Positions 53,244-64,000 of a DNA stretch of 64,000 bases are shown here, in pieces. The stretch's first letter is position 1. Each line of letters begins with the position of its first letter. The notes under the pieces were generated by a model, which was not told the origin of the DNA, ran no database searches, and was given only the letters and a program-made list of their open reading frames with translations. The stretch lies in the NCBI GenBank assembly GCA_029783825.1, contig JAREIK010002979.1, forward strand, positions 162,104 through 226,103. The letters run 5' to 3'. The stretch is from Sapria himalayana (Eukaryota > Streptophyta > Magnoliopsida > Malpighiales > Rafflesiaceae). Both the position numbers and the translations under genes were made by a program.

Positions 53244-55868
53244 TTATATATTTATTTATTTATTTATTTATACAAAATTATGTGGAAAGATAGATAGATA
53301 TACAAAAAATAGACAAATAAATAAATAGATAGATAGATAGATTAATAGATAGCCAGGTAGATAGATAGATAGATAGATAGATAAACATATATAGAGAAAG
53401 TTAGATCGGTAGATAGATAAAGTGATATATTTATAGATATATAGATAGCTAGATAAACAAATAAATACACAGATAGATAGATAGATAGCCAAATACATAG
53501 ACAGATAGAGTGATAAATAGATAGACATATAGATAAATAGATAGATAGAAAGACTAATAGATAGATAGTTAGATAGATAAAAAAATAGATAGACTCATAG
53601 AAAGACAAATAGATAGATAGATAGACAGATAGGTAGATAGATAGATATATAGATAGACAAATAGATAGATAGAATGATAGATAGATTAATAGGCAGATTG
53701 ATAAACAAATTGATAGATATTGACAGAGAAATTGATAGAATGATAAATAGACTTATAAATAGTCAGATAGATCAATAGAAAGATAGATTGAAAGATAGAT
53801 TGAAAGATAGATGGACAAATAGAAAGATAGATAGATATTTAGATAGATAGATAGATAAACAGATAGATATAGAGATAGATAGAGAAAAAGATAGAAAAAT
53901 AGCTAGATAGATATATAGAAAGATAGACAAATAGAAAAATAGAATGATAGAGAGATACATCAACATATCGATAGATATTTATATAGATAGATAGACAGAA
54001 AGAAAGATAAAAAGAAAGATAGATAATTAGATAGACAGATAGATAGACAGACAGATAGATAGACAGATAGACAGACATATAGATAGATAGACAGATAGAT
54101 AAACAGATAGATAGATAGACATATAAATAGGTAGGCAAACAGACAGACAGATAGATAGACAAATAGTTAAAAAAATATAAAGATAGATAGACTGAAAGAT
54201 TGATAGATTGATAGATAGATAGGTAGTTAGATTCATAGATACTTATATAGATAGATAGAAGATAAATAGACGAAAAGATAGACAGATATATAGATAGATA
54301 TATAAACTAATAGATAGATAGAAAGATAGACTAATAGATAGATAGATAGAGAGATTAATAGATAGATAGCAAAATTGATAGATAGATAGATAATTAGTTT
54401 GAAAGATAGACAAATAGAATGATATATAGATTAATATTTATATAGATAAATAGATAGATAGATTGTTAAATAGATAGATAGATAGATAGACAGTTTGATA
54501 GAAAGATTGATAGTCTTATTAATAGACAGATAGCTAGACAGATAGATAGATAGATAGACAGATAGATTTATAGACAAATAGATAGATAGATACATATAGA
54601 TAGACAAAAAGATCGGTAGATAGAAAGAAAGATAGATACATAGATAGATAGAGATATAGATTATTAGACAAGTAAATAGACAGATAGATAAATTGAAAGA
54701 TAGAAAAATAGATAGACAAATAGATATATAGAATGATAGATAGATATATAGATAGATAAATAGATAGATAAACAGATAGATACCCAGATAAATAGACAAA
54801 TATATAAATAGAATATAGATAAAAAAATAGACATATATATATACATATAGATAGACAAATAGGTAGATAAATAGATAAATACATTGATATACAAATATTT
54901 AGACAAACAGATATATAGATAGGCAATTATAAAACTAATCGATAAACAAATAGATAGATAGATAGATAGATAGACATATAGATAGACATATAGAACATAT
55001 AAATATAGATAGATTGGTATATAGGCATATAGACATACAAATAAAAAGTTGTATAAATAGATAGATATATAGACAAAATGATAGATAAATAAAGAGATTA
55101 ATTTATATACACACTGATAGATATATTGTTATACCAATTGATAAATAGATTGATAGACATATTGATAGAGAGATAGATAGATTGATTGATAGGTATATAG
55201 ATATACAAATTGATAGATAGATAGATATACAGATATATAAAGAGATAGATAGACAAATAGATAGATAGAAAGATACATGACAAAATAGATAGATAGAAAG
55301 ATACATGACAAAATAGATAGATAGAAAGATAATTAGAAAGATTGATAATGCGATAAATAGACATATAGATAGACAAGTAAATAAATAAATAGATAGATAA
55401 ATATATAGATAGATAAATAGACAAAAAGATTTACAGATAGATAAACATATAAATAGATAGATGGAAAGATAGATAGATAGACACACATATAGATAGATAT
55501 GTAGACCAACATTTTGATAGATAGATAGATATATTGAAAGATAGATAGATAGAGACAATGATAGATAGATGATAGATATACAGACAAACAGACAGATAGA
55601 TAAATAGATAAGTAGACATATAGAATGATAGAGAGATATATAGATAGAAAGATAAATAGATAGTTTGACAGATAGATATATAGATAGTTATAAAGAATGA
55701 TAAACACATTTATAGACAGATAGATAGATAGAGAAATACATAGACATATAGATAAATAGATAGATAGATAGGCATATAGATAGATTATTAGGTAGACAGA
55801 TATATTGACAAATATATATACAAATTAATAGAAAAATAAATAAATAGAGAGACTGACAGAAAGATAGA
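49192..55868. repeat. GATA/GACA microsatellite array 2, right part
   Basis: 6.7 kb of degenerate GATA, GACA and GATT units, purine-rich on +, with (TA)n tracts near 49949-49967, 51535-51570 and 53208-53235. All large minus-strand open frames here (for example 50641-51630) translate the repeat. It ends at a GC-rich hAT-like fragment. Confidence 0.95.
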
Positions 55869-56306
55869 TTAAAGGTGTCACATAGGCTAGGCCGGCCCGG
55901 CACTACATAGGGCACAACATGATTTAGTAGTGCCTGGCTCACCATTGCATGCTACAATGCTGTGCTCAGGCCCGTGCCGAGCATACACTCGGCACCTATC
56001 GTGGCCTACCAGGCCGAGGGAATCCAGCCCACGTGTCGTGCCAATCACGACACGAGGGCCTGGCTCAGGGGCATGACAGACGTGACCACACACCGAGTTT
56101 GGTCATGGTGACCCGGTGCCCAATGGCCAAAGCTAGCCAAGCCATGAAAGGGCGACGATGGCATGGAGGCATGCCACGAAACGATACTTTTTTTAAAAAA
56201 TTATGGTTTTGGCCAGTCCGAACTAGGCCGAACCTGGTAGATTTTGGGCCAGGGCCCATGTCAGGACTGACCTCACAGAACCATGCCAGGCCAGGCATGG
56301 CATGAT
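55869..56306. mobile_element. GC-rich hAT-like terminal fragment
   Basis: TTAAAGGTGTCACATAGG at about 55869 resembles the hAT terminus TAGAAGTGTCAAATGGG. The next ~430 bp (GGCCGGCCCGGCAC, GGCATGGCATG) have the GC-rich palindromic style seen inside the hAT ends at 37366-40644. The other end is missing: at 56306 it joins the second ORF of a CACTA copy. Open frames on both strands (55949-56305, 56065-56310) are by-products of high GC. Confidence 0.6.
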
Positions 56307-57838
56307 ACACTCACTGCTTCATATGACCTCTTATGGTCTACAAATAGATAAAATCATAGTAAATGGTTGAAGATCCATAGTACCCTCAACTTGTTGAGAA
56401 ACAGTTTTCACACATTCCTCCATTAATTTTTGTGATAAAATAGTTAAAAATACTATTATAGATATACATAAAATTGTTTTATATTTTGCATTCCCAACAA
56501 CTTTCAAAATTTATTGTGGTACTATTATATTTTTTTAATATAATAGATTCTTACAGCAATCATCTGAGACTTGTTGTCAACAAACTGACCATCTGCTTTC
56601 TTCACATGCAACTTTTTGAAAATCTCATAAAAATGAGGATCTCAACCAAATTATCCAGCCTAGAGTATGTATTTATTAAGTCATAAAATAACAAATGATA
56701 AAAAATTTAACAAAATTAATAAAACCATCCACTAATTAAATTTATTTAGACTATTAGGACAACCACTAAATATATAAATATTAAAAATTTTAATATTATA
56801 CTAAATCTTGAGCATGCTTAATGCTCGACTTTAGCCCTCCTATGTGGCTAGACATTTTTGTACCTAGTCCAGCTACCTCGGTTCATTAATTTTTGCTGGT
56901 AATCTCTGATTTTTTTTATCATCTAACTTCTCCCAATACTTAAGCCACTCAGACCAGTCATCCTTGGATATAAATTTAGCCATTTCTTTTATATTCTTCA
57001 ATTAATGGACAAAATCAGAATACCATTTAGTAGCTTTGCCCTCTGATATTGACTTTATCTTTCCATCAAATTTGAGTGCTCATGTGCACTTATTCTATAT
57101 ATAGAAATATCACAAAAAAATGTATATTAATTACAAGGACATAATTATTTGCTGCTTGAATAAAAACCAACATAATAGTAAACTAAGCAGATACTTAATT
57201 TTCAATGCTTTTTTTTCATTATTTTTACCTGAAGTCATTAAAATTAGACTCTTTCGTCAATTCAGAAACTTTATTCCATGATAATGCTTTAGAATCAACA
57301 ATTTTTTTGAAAGACTTTGTAATTATAGCAGAACACTTGTGAGATAGAATACAACTATACAAATAAATTAATAACATTGAAAAAAAAAGTAAATCATAAC
57401 TATATATATAAATAATTACTAACAGGATCATCATAATATTTTTTTCTAGTAATATTTAAATATTTCTTATATCTCTCATCCACAATCTCAATTACTAACT
57501 TAACACTGAATGCAGAAGAAGGCACAACATTTGATGATGTCGATGATTTTATAAATGCGGTAACTATCGGTGTAAAATGTAGTGTAGAAGATGGTGATGG
57601 ATCAAAAGTGTTTGTAGGAAGGACAATGGGTGGTGGGCTTATATTTGATAAAGGTGATAGTAAAGGTGTCAATGATGGTGATGGAGATATAAATGTAGAT
57701 GATGTTTGTGATGTTTAAGTCTGAATATAGTGGGGATGAGATGGTAATATATTTGCAACATGGTTTAAAATACTAGATAAATTTGGTCCATTATACGTCT
57801 TGTCCACCTCCACCATGCCCACATCCTTTAGGTGCCAT
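56307..57838 (-). pseudogene. CACTA second ORF (PttA/TNP1-like), C-terminally truncated and decayed
   Basis: The start at 57838 gives MAPKGCGHGGGG, parallel to MMPKGRGHGGG at 16641. Recognisable parts: SPLSNISPPPIVLP...FDPSPSSTLHFTPIV (57660-57540), then FSVKLVIEIVDERYKKYL (about 57510-57455), then SHKCSAIITKSFKKIVDSKALSWNKVS (about 57345-57270), and downstream the region equivalent to 15900-15600 with stops. The C-terminal coiled coil is absent because the sequence is cut at 56307 by the hAT-like fragment. Confidence 0.78.
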
Positions 57839-57981
57839 CTACTATACAAAAAATAAAAACATAGAACAAATAATAGAGATATGTTGAACAACCATGCATT
57901 TTATAATAAAACACAACAATAAATTTAATCAAAATATAGAAAGGTTTTGATAGTATAATATTATAATACAATTATACCAAT

Positions 57982-58368
57982 TTAATTATCGGCATAATTA
58001 TCATTCTCTAATTGATCTTCTGACATTTCGTCTGATTCTGATGGAAGTTTCAACTCATCTTCAGATAGAAATTGATCATCATCAATTTCAATTAGGCCAC
58101 CAATTGAGTCACATAAATTTACTAGATCATCATCTACATGCACATGCTCAATATTATTTATGTCATCTTCTTGGAATGCTGGTGCAATAGTTATGTCTGC
58201 ACTTCTTTGTTGAGAGAAAGAATGGAGGGAGAGAAAGAAGAGAAATGGGGAAGTGAGAGAAAGAGAGAAATGGGGAAGAGAGAGAAAGAGAGAAAGGGGA
58301 GAGAGAGAAAGAGAGAAAGGGGAGTGAGAGAGAGAGAGAGAGAGAAAAAAAAAGAGAGTGTGTGACAC
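57982..58368 (-). pseudogene. TNP2 C-terminal tail fused to the GA-tract leader (deletion derivative)
   Basis: A 128-codon open frame. Its last ~75 codons (QQRSADITIAPAFQEDDINNI...) match the extreme C-terminus of TNP2 at 16782-17010, including the acidic tail and final Asp-Asn. Its first ~50 codons are Ser/Leu/Phe low complexity, the translation of the CT-rich strand of the leader tract. The join near 58210 removes about 3.75 kb that the copy at 16782-20755 still has, that is, almost all of TNP2. The frame is open across the join, but no catalytic part remains. Confidence 0.8.
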
Positions 58369-58450
58369 AAAAAGAAAAAGAGGGAGAGAGAGTTACACAG
58401 AAAGAATGATAGAGGGAGAGAGAGACACATAGAGAATCTAATGTTAGAAT
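58211..58450 (-). repeat. GAGAGA-rich tract in CACTA 5' leader (derivative copy)
   Basis: Counterpart of 20756-21055. Pyrimidine-rich on the gene-sense strand. Confidence 0.85.
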
Positions 58451-58689
58451 GAGGAAATACAAAAAAGAACAAACATATTTCTTCTATACAAACCTATCAT
58501 ATATTACATCTTTTGTCATACATAAGTTCATATATGAGCCAGAGGCCCAAAGGGTGGGATTAGGTAAGAGTACGTACTTATTTCAACAGTATGCTATATC
58601 GAACCAATGCTATGTGCTTAGATATTATTGATATTATATCTTTTGCCATTTAATTTCAAGTTAGTGCAACAAATTAGTAATATCCCATT
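58451..58689 (-). mobile_element. CACTA 5' leader segment (derivative copy)
   Basis: Colinear with 21056-21309 with small differences. No gene. Confidence 0.7.
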
Positions 58690-60135
58690 TATAATTATAT
58701 GTTATTATATAACTAGTATATATAGTTATAAATAGTTAGATATAGTTAAAGATATAGTTATATATTGATATATTCATAAAAGTAGTTATATGTAGTTATA
58801 CATAAATATATACAATGTTATAACCAAATATATAGATTTACATATATGTATACATAGTTAGAAATATAGTTATATTTAATTATATAGAGTGTTACATAGT
58901 TATACACATATTTATATATAGTTATACACATCTAGCTAAACATAATGTTGTATGTTGTTATACAGTAATTATAAATATAGTTACATGTTGTTATACATAT
59001 AGTTACACATATAGGTATACTTATATTTATACATGTAGGTATTTATATTTTTTCATATAAATTTATATATGAGCACATATCGTTATCTATAAGTATAGAT
59101 TTTGTATAATACATTTTTATATACAAATATATTAAAATGTATATTAAATATGTTGTTAATTATATATTTAAATATATTTATGTATAATGTTTTTATAGTT
59201 ATACAGGTAGTCAAAGCAAATTATTTATCATTATATGTTATTATAATTATAGTATATATAGTTAAAAATAAAGTCATATATAGTTAAACATATAGTTATA
59301 TATAGATATATTCATACAAGTAGTATATGTAGTTATCCATAAATGTATACAAAGTTATAAACAAATATATAGATTTACATATATGTATACATAGTTACAA
59401 ATATAGTTATATTTAATTATATCGAGTGTTACATAGTAATACATATATTTATATATAGTTATATACATGTAGTTAAACATAATGCTGTATGTTGTTATAC
59501 ATGTAATTATAAATATAATTACATGTGGTTTTACATATATTTACACATATAGGTATACTTATATTTATACTTGTAGGTATAAAGATTTTTTCTTTTAATT
59601 TTATTTTTTTATACATATAGTTATGTATAGGTATAGATATAGTAAAATACATTTTTATATACTAATATATAAAATGTATTATTGAATATATGTTGTTATT
59701 TATATATTTAAATATAGTTATGTATACTATTTTTTTTAGTTATACATATAGTCAAAGACAATTATTTATAGTTATATGATCTTATAGCTATATTATATAT
59801 AGTTAAAAATAGAGTTATATATAGTTAAACATATAGTTATATATAGATATATTCATACAAGTAGTTATAAGTAGTTATAAATAAATGTATACAACATTAT
59901 AAACAAATATATAGATTTAATTATATGCATACATATATGTATGCATAGTTACAAATATAGTTATATTTAATTATATAGTGTTACATAGTTATAAAAATAT
60001 TTATATATAGTTATTCACATATAGATATATATGTATATATAGTTAAAGATATAATTATATATAACATTTTTATAGTTATACATTTAGTAAAATACAATTA
60101 TATATAGTTATATATTATTATACATATAGTATATT
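58690..60135 (+). repeat. TATAGTTATA satellite, ~2.6 tandem units of 540-560 bp
   Basis: The landmark 'gtatacatagtta.aaatatagttatatttaattatat' occurs at about 58848, 59387 and 59939, giving spacings near 540 and 552 bp. This is the clearest tandem copy of the family. Confidence 0.85.
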
Positions 60136-61451
60136 TTGTTAGAAATATAGTTATATAGAAGTATACATATAGTTATAAATTATTATAAAGTTAAAAAAAT
60201 TGTTTTGTCTAGTAATAAATATAGTTATAAAATTAGTTTACATAATAATAAATATAGATATAAATACTTTTATGTATAATGGCATATGATTATATAATTA
60301 TACAAGTGTTTAAATATAATATTTGTTCTTGAATCTTTTTATAAATGTTATTTATATATAATTATATATATCTGACACTTTTATATATTTCATATAATAT
60401 ATATATCACATTTATATAAACATTATAAATATTATAAATTTATATAAAAATTAATATGTTAATAAATATTTAAAAAAATGTATAAACATTTTATATGTTA
60501 TATAATTGTTATATATAAAATTATATAAATAGATAGTTTTATGTAAAATGTTGTATAGATATTTATAAACATTAATATATATATATATATATATTTATTT
60601 ATTTATTTATTTATTTATATATAACATTATAAGTTTATATAAACATATTAGTGTTTATATATAATGCAATACAGTTATATATATTAAAGTATAGACATTT
60701 ATATATAATGTCATACGATTATATAAAAGTATAAATGTTTATATATAATATTATCTGTTTATAATATTTTTGGAGACAACAAAAATAGAACTGATAAACA
60801 TTAAGTTTGTTTTTTATTAAGTTATAGAAGTAAAAAATAATAAGCATTATTTTTTTAAGTTACAAAAGCAGAAAACAATATGCAAACAATTTGTATTTGA
60901 AATAGATAAAACCCTAAAAATTTAATTAGTAAGAGAACAAAGTTTAAACTGACCATTTATTGTTTTATTACTAGTGTAGAGTAAAAATCATATAAGTGAT
61001 ATTAAAATAGAATAAAAAAGAAGGAAAATTGGGGGAAAAAAATCAAACACAAATATTCTATAACAACCAAACTCCACCAATGGTAATTAAATTGATAGAG
61101 ATATAGATATGTATATAGCATTCCGAAGGAGAAGAGATATGATAATATTACCTGATAAAAAGAAGAGATAGATTTTGTAAGTTGCTCCCTTAGTCCCGTT
61201 TTGCTTCTCCTCTCATCGTCATTGAAAGATAGAAAAAATGATAAGTGCTTAATGCCTTAGCATCTTTTGACAAGGAAACTATAAATACAAAATTGGCTGT
61301 AAATAAATAGAAAATAAAGATACAAAAATATAAAAGTAAACTAAAATTATAAAAAAAAAATAATTTAAATAAAAAAAATGAAATATATTTTTATTTAACC
61401 ATAATGATATTATTTCATTAGTAAATAAAATAATAATATATAATAATAAAG

Positions 61452-61497
<46 letters not shown>

Positions 61498-62165
61498 ATG
61501 GTTATAAATTCATAAGAATTCAATTTATTTTTTATTAATATAATAGAAATAATTATAAAGGGATAAAATTTGAATCTTTTAGTCATTATAAATTAGAATA
61601 TTTTAAGTGTTCATTTAATAACCACACTGAGATATTTATATTTTAAATCATCAAAATTTTTTTGATATAATTAAAACATCTATGTATTAATCTTTAAATA
61701 TCAACTTATTTTTTTTATTTTATGAAAAATTTGAATTTTTTTATTATTCAAAAATTTCAAATCTTTTAGTCATTATATTTTTAAAAGATTCTTATATTCA
61801 TAAAAATATTTTTTGTACTTTAATAATATAAATATTTACTTGTTTATTCATTAATTCATATATTTGTATAAATTTTTATATTTAATCAAATAATTGTTGA
61901 TTATAACTTTTTAATAGTAGTTATTTTTATTTATGTTTATTTATTAATTAAAATATCTAAAAAATTATTATAATTAGATAATAAATTATATAATGTTTTT
62001 TAATACAAATATTTAAATATCATAATAAAAAATTTCAGAAAAAAATTTTGTATAATTTTTAATTAATTTATAATAAAAAAATAGTTATTTTAGTCTAATT
62101 TAATATAAATTTTTAGTCGAATTTATATATTTATTAAATTTTTAATTTATAATATATATTTTTAT
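60136..62165. other. AT-rich CACTA 5' internal region, no gene recognised
   Basis: Very AT-rich. It starts as degenerate satellite, then unassigned sequence with (TA)n at 60573-60592 and 61459-61492. From about 61500 it resembles 25180-25870 and 48200-48650 in composition and phrases (for example ATTTAGATAAT, TTTAGTC). No coding signal. Confidence 0.5.
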
Positions 62166-62717
62166 TATTATATGAAGAGATTGTGTCTTTCAAGGATCAC
62201 TCATCTATAGACAATGAAATACCTTTAATATAGAAAATTAGATAAAATATTAAAATAAATAATACTTAAAAAAATTAAATCATCAAAGATTAGCGATGGA
62301 AATTATCAATAACCCAAATAGATAGTGAAAAATCCCTAACTAAATGCATATATTTTGAGATAATAAATATTTAAGGAATAATCGCTTTCAATTATATATA
62401 AAATCAGAAAAAAATAAATTTAGTTAATTATTTAGTGATGGGTTTTGTCTCCTTCTAATTAGCTAGGGATATTCTATCTCTAATTTCATCGCTAAATTTC
62501 CATCTTTTCTTTGTGCGAATATCTACGATAATTTTAGCGATGGAAGATTTTAATTCGAACATTTCCATCACTAATCCATAACTAATCCATCACAAAATTT
62601 TAATTTATTGTAAAATCAAAAATCCGTTGTTATACCTTAGCTAATACCTAGCTAATTATCTAGGAAATTTATGCCTAGTTAAATTTCCTTAGCTAAATAG
62701 ATATTTTTTTTGTAGTT
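62166..62717 (-). mobile_element. CACTA 5' end with subterminal repeats and eroded terminus
   Basis: TGTCTTTCAAGGATCACTCATCTATAGAC block at 62187, then TTAGCGATGGAAATT, TTAGCTAGGGATATTC and CCTTAGCTAAATAGATATTTTTTTTGTAGT. The last base of the TAGTG terminus is substituted. It is followed at once by CTAT microsatellite. Confidence 0.82.
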
Positions 62718-64000
62718 ATCAATGTGTATATCTATATGTCTAACTATCTTTATATCTATCTGAAATATCAACATGATTATATATCTATATATCTATCTGT
62801 TTAATATTTTGGATATCTATGTAACTATCTATCTATCGATCTCGCTTTCTATCTGTCTATCTGTCTATCTATTAGTTTATCTATCATTCTTAATATCAAT
62901 CTATCGATCAATCAATAAATATGTCTATTTATTTGTATATCTATCAGTCTAACTATCTATCTATCTATTGATCTATCTATCCATTTGTCTATCAATCAAT
63001 CAATCTACTTATATGTATATCTATCTTTCTATTTTTTTGTCAATCAATCAATCAATATAATTATCAATCAATCTATCTTTCTGAATATATATTTATCTAT
63101 CTATTTGTCTATCTATTTGACTATCTATCTGCCTATCTATCTATCTATTTGACTATCTATCTATCCATATATCTATGTCTTTATCTATCTATCTATCTAT
63201 CAAACTCTCTATCAATCTAACTATAAGTATATCTATCCATCTTTCTATCTACCTGTCTATCTATCTATATCTATCTATCATTTTGTGGATTTATATATCT
63301 ATCAATCAATCTATCTATCTATCTATCTTTCTATCTATATATATCTATCTATTTATCTATCTACCTATCTATCCATCTGCCTATCAATCTATCTGTCTAT
63401 CTAATAATTTGTATGTCTATCTATCTATCTATCAATCTCTCTACCTTTCTATATATATTTATATTAATCTGTCTATCTATCTTACTTTTAAACTATCTAT
63501 CAATCTATCTTTAATCTATTTATCAATCTCTTATTATTAATTGTATATAAATTTGTCTATCAATCAATCTATATATTTATTTATCTATCTTTCTATATAT
63601 ATATATATATATATATATCTATATGTCTATCTATCAATATGTCTTATATCTATTTAATTGTTTATCTATCTATCTATCTGTCTGTCTGTCTATCTGTCTG
63701 CCTATCTATCTATCAATCTATCTATCATTTTGTCTAACTATCTCTCTATCTATATATCTTTATGTCTATATATTTGTCTATCTAAATTTCTATCAATCTA
63801 TCTATCTATATGTCTATCTATATGTCTATCTATATGTCTATCTATCTATCTATTTGTATATCTATTTATTTATATGTCTATATATTTATGTGCCTATCTA
63901 TCTATATAATTAACTTTCTAAATGTCTATCTATCAGTCTATCTATCTATCTATTTATATAATTAACTTTCTAACTGTGTATCTATCATTATATCTATCTA
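62718..64000. repeat. CTAT/CTGT microsatellite array 3 (opposite strand sense)
   Basis: Reverse-complement sense of the other arrays: TATC, TGTC and CAAT variants on the + strand, with (TA)n at about 63596-63616. It runs off the window end. Plus-strand Ser-Ile-Tyr-Leu open frames (63175-63913) are repeat translations. Confidence 0.95.

Noticed and set aside
55949..56310. 118- and 81-codon overlapping open frames on opposite strands
   Set aside because: They follow from the GC-rich hAT-like fragment, which has few stop codons by composition.
62718..64000. Telomeric or rDNA-type repeat
   Set aside because: The unit is CTAT/CTGT, not TTTAGGG, and no rRNA-like sequence is present.

Overview
This window looks like heterochromatic, non-genic nuclear DNA from a flowering plant. 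It is very AT-rich and contains no intact conserved host gene. Its recognisable protein remnants are plant CACTA (En/Spm) TNP2-type transposase, the CACTA second ORF (PttA/TNP1-like), an hAT transposase, a Ty3/gypsy pol fragment and a retrocopy of plant ARF1. I see no tRNA, rRNA, CRISPR or bacterial-type operon. The species cannot be named from sequence alone.

Layout. (a) 1-4785: long degenerate GATA/GACA microsatellite. (b) 4786-27108: a CACTA-derived block with 5'-type arms facing each other in inverted orientation (4786-5700 and about 24390-25870). Inside it are a higher-order minisatellite (5702-9110), a Ty3/gypsy RNase H fragment (10610-11160), an ARF processed pseudogene with an 18-bp target-site duplication (11669-12606), GC-rich triplet repeats (12901-12985, 13750-14160), and a decayed two-gene CACTA module on the minus strand: second ORF at 14660-16641 and TNP2 transposase at 16782-20476. 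The block ends in subterminal repeats and the terminus ...TTGTAGTG at 27108. (c) 27109-35035: a segment duplicated again at 43675-45990, more TATAGTTATA satellite, a CACTA 3' end finishing at 32757, unassigned DNA, and a second CACTA 3' fragment cut off by a GATA array. (d) 35036-55868: a second GATA array split by an 11.9-kb CACTA element (37253-49191) with both termini visible. That element carries a nested hAT element (37366-40644) with 8-bp target-site duplications. (e) 55869-62717: a GC-rich hAT-like end fragment, then a CACTA deletion derivative that lost almost all of TNP2, with 540-560-bp TATAGTTATA satellite units in its 5' part. (f) 62718-64000: a microsatellite of opposite strand sense (CTAT on +).

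The coding remnants do not cooperate as a living system. TNP2 and the second ORF would together have mobilised CACTA elements through the CACTA termini and the TAGCTAGGGAAAAT-type subterminal repeats, but every copy here has stops and frameshifts. The best reading is a nest of layered insertions into GATA arrays: CACTA into GATA, hAT into CACTA, ARF retrocopy into satellite. Most short open frames, notably the many runs of Ser-Ile-Tyr-Leu, are translations of microsatellite DNA and are not genes.
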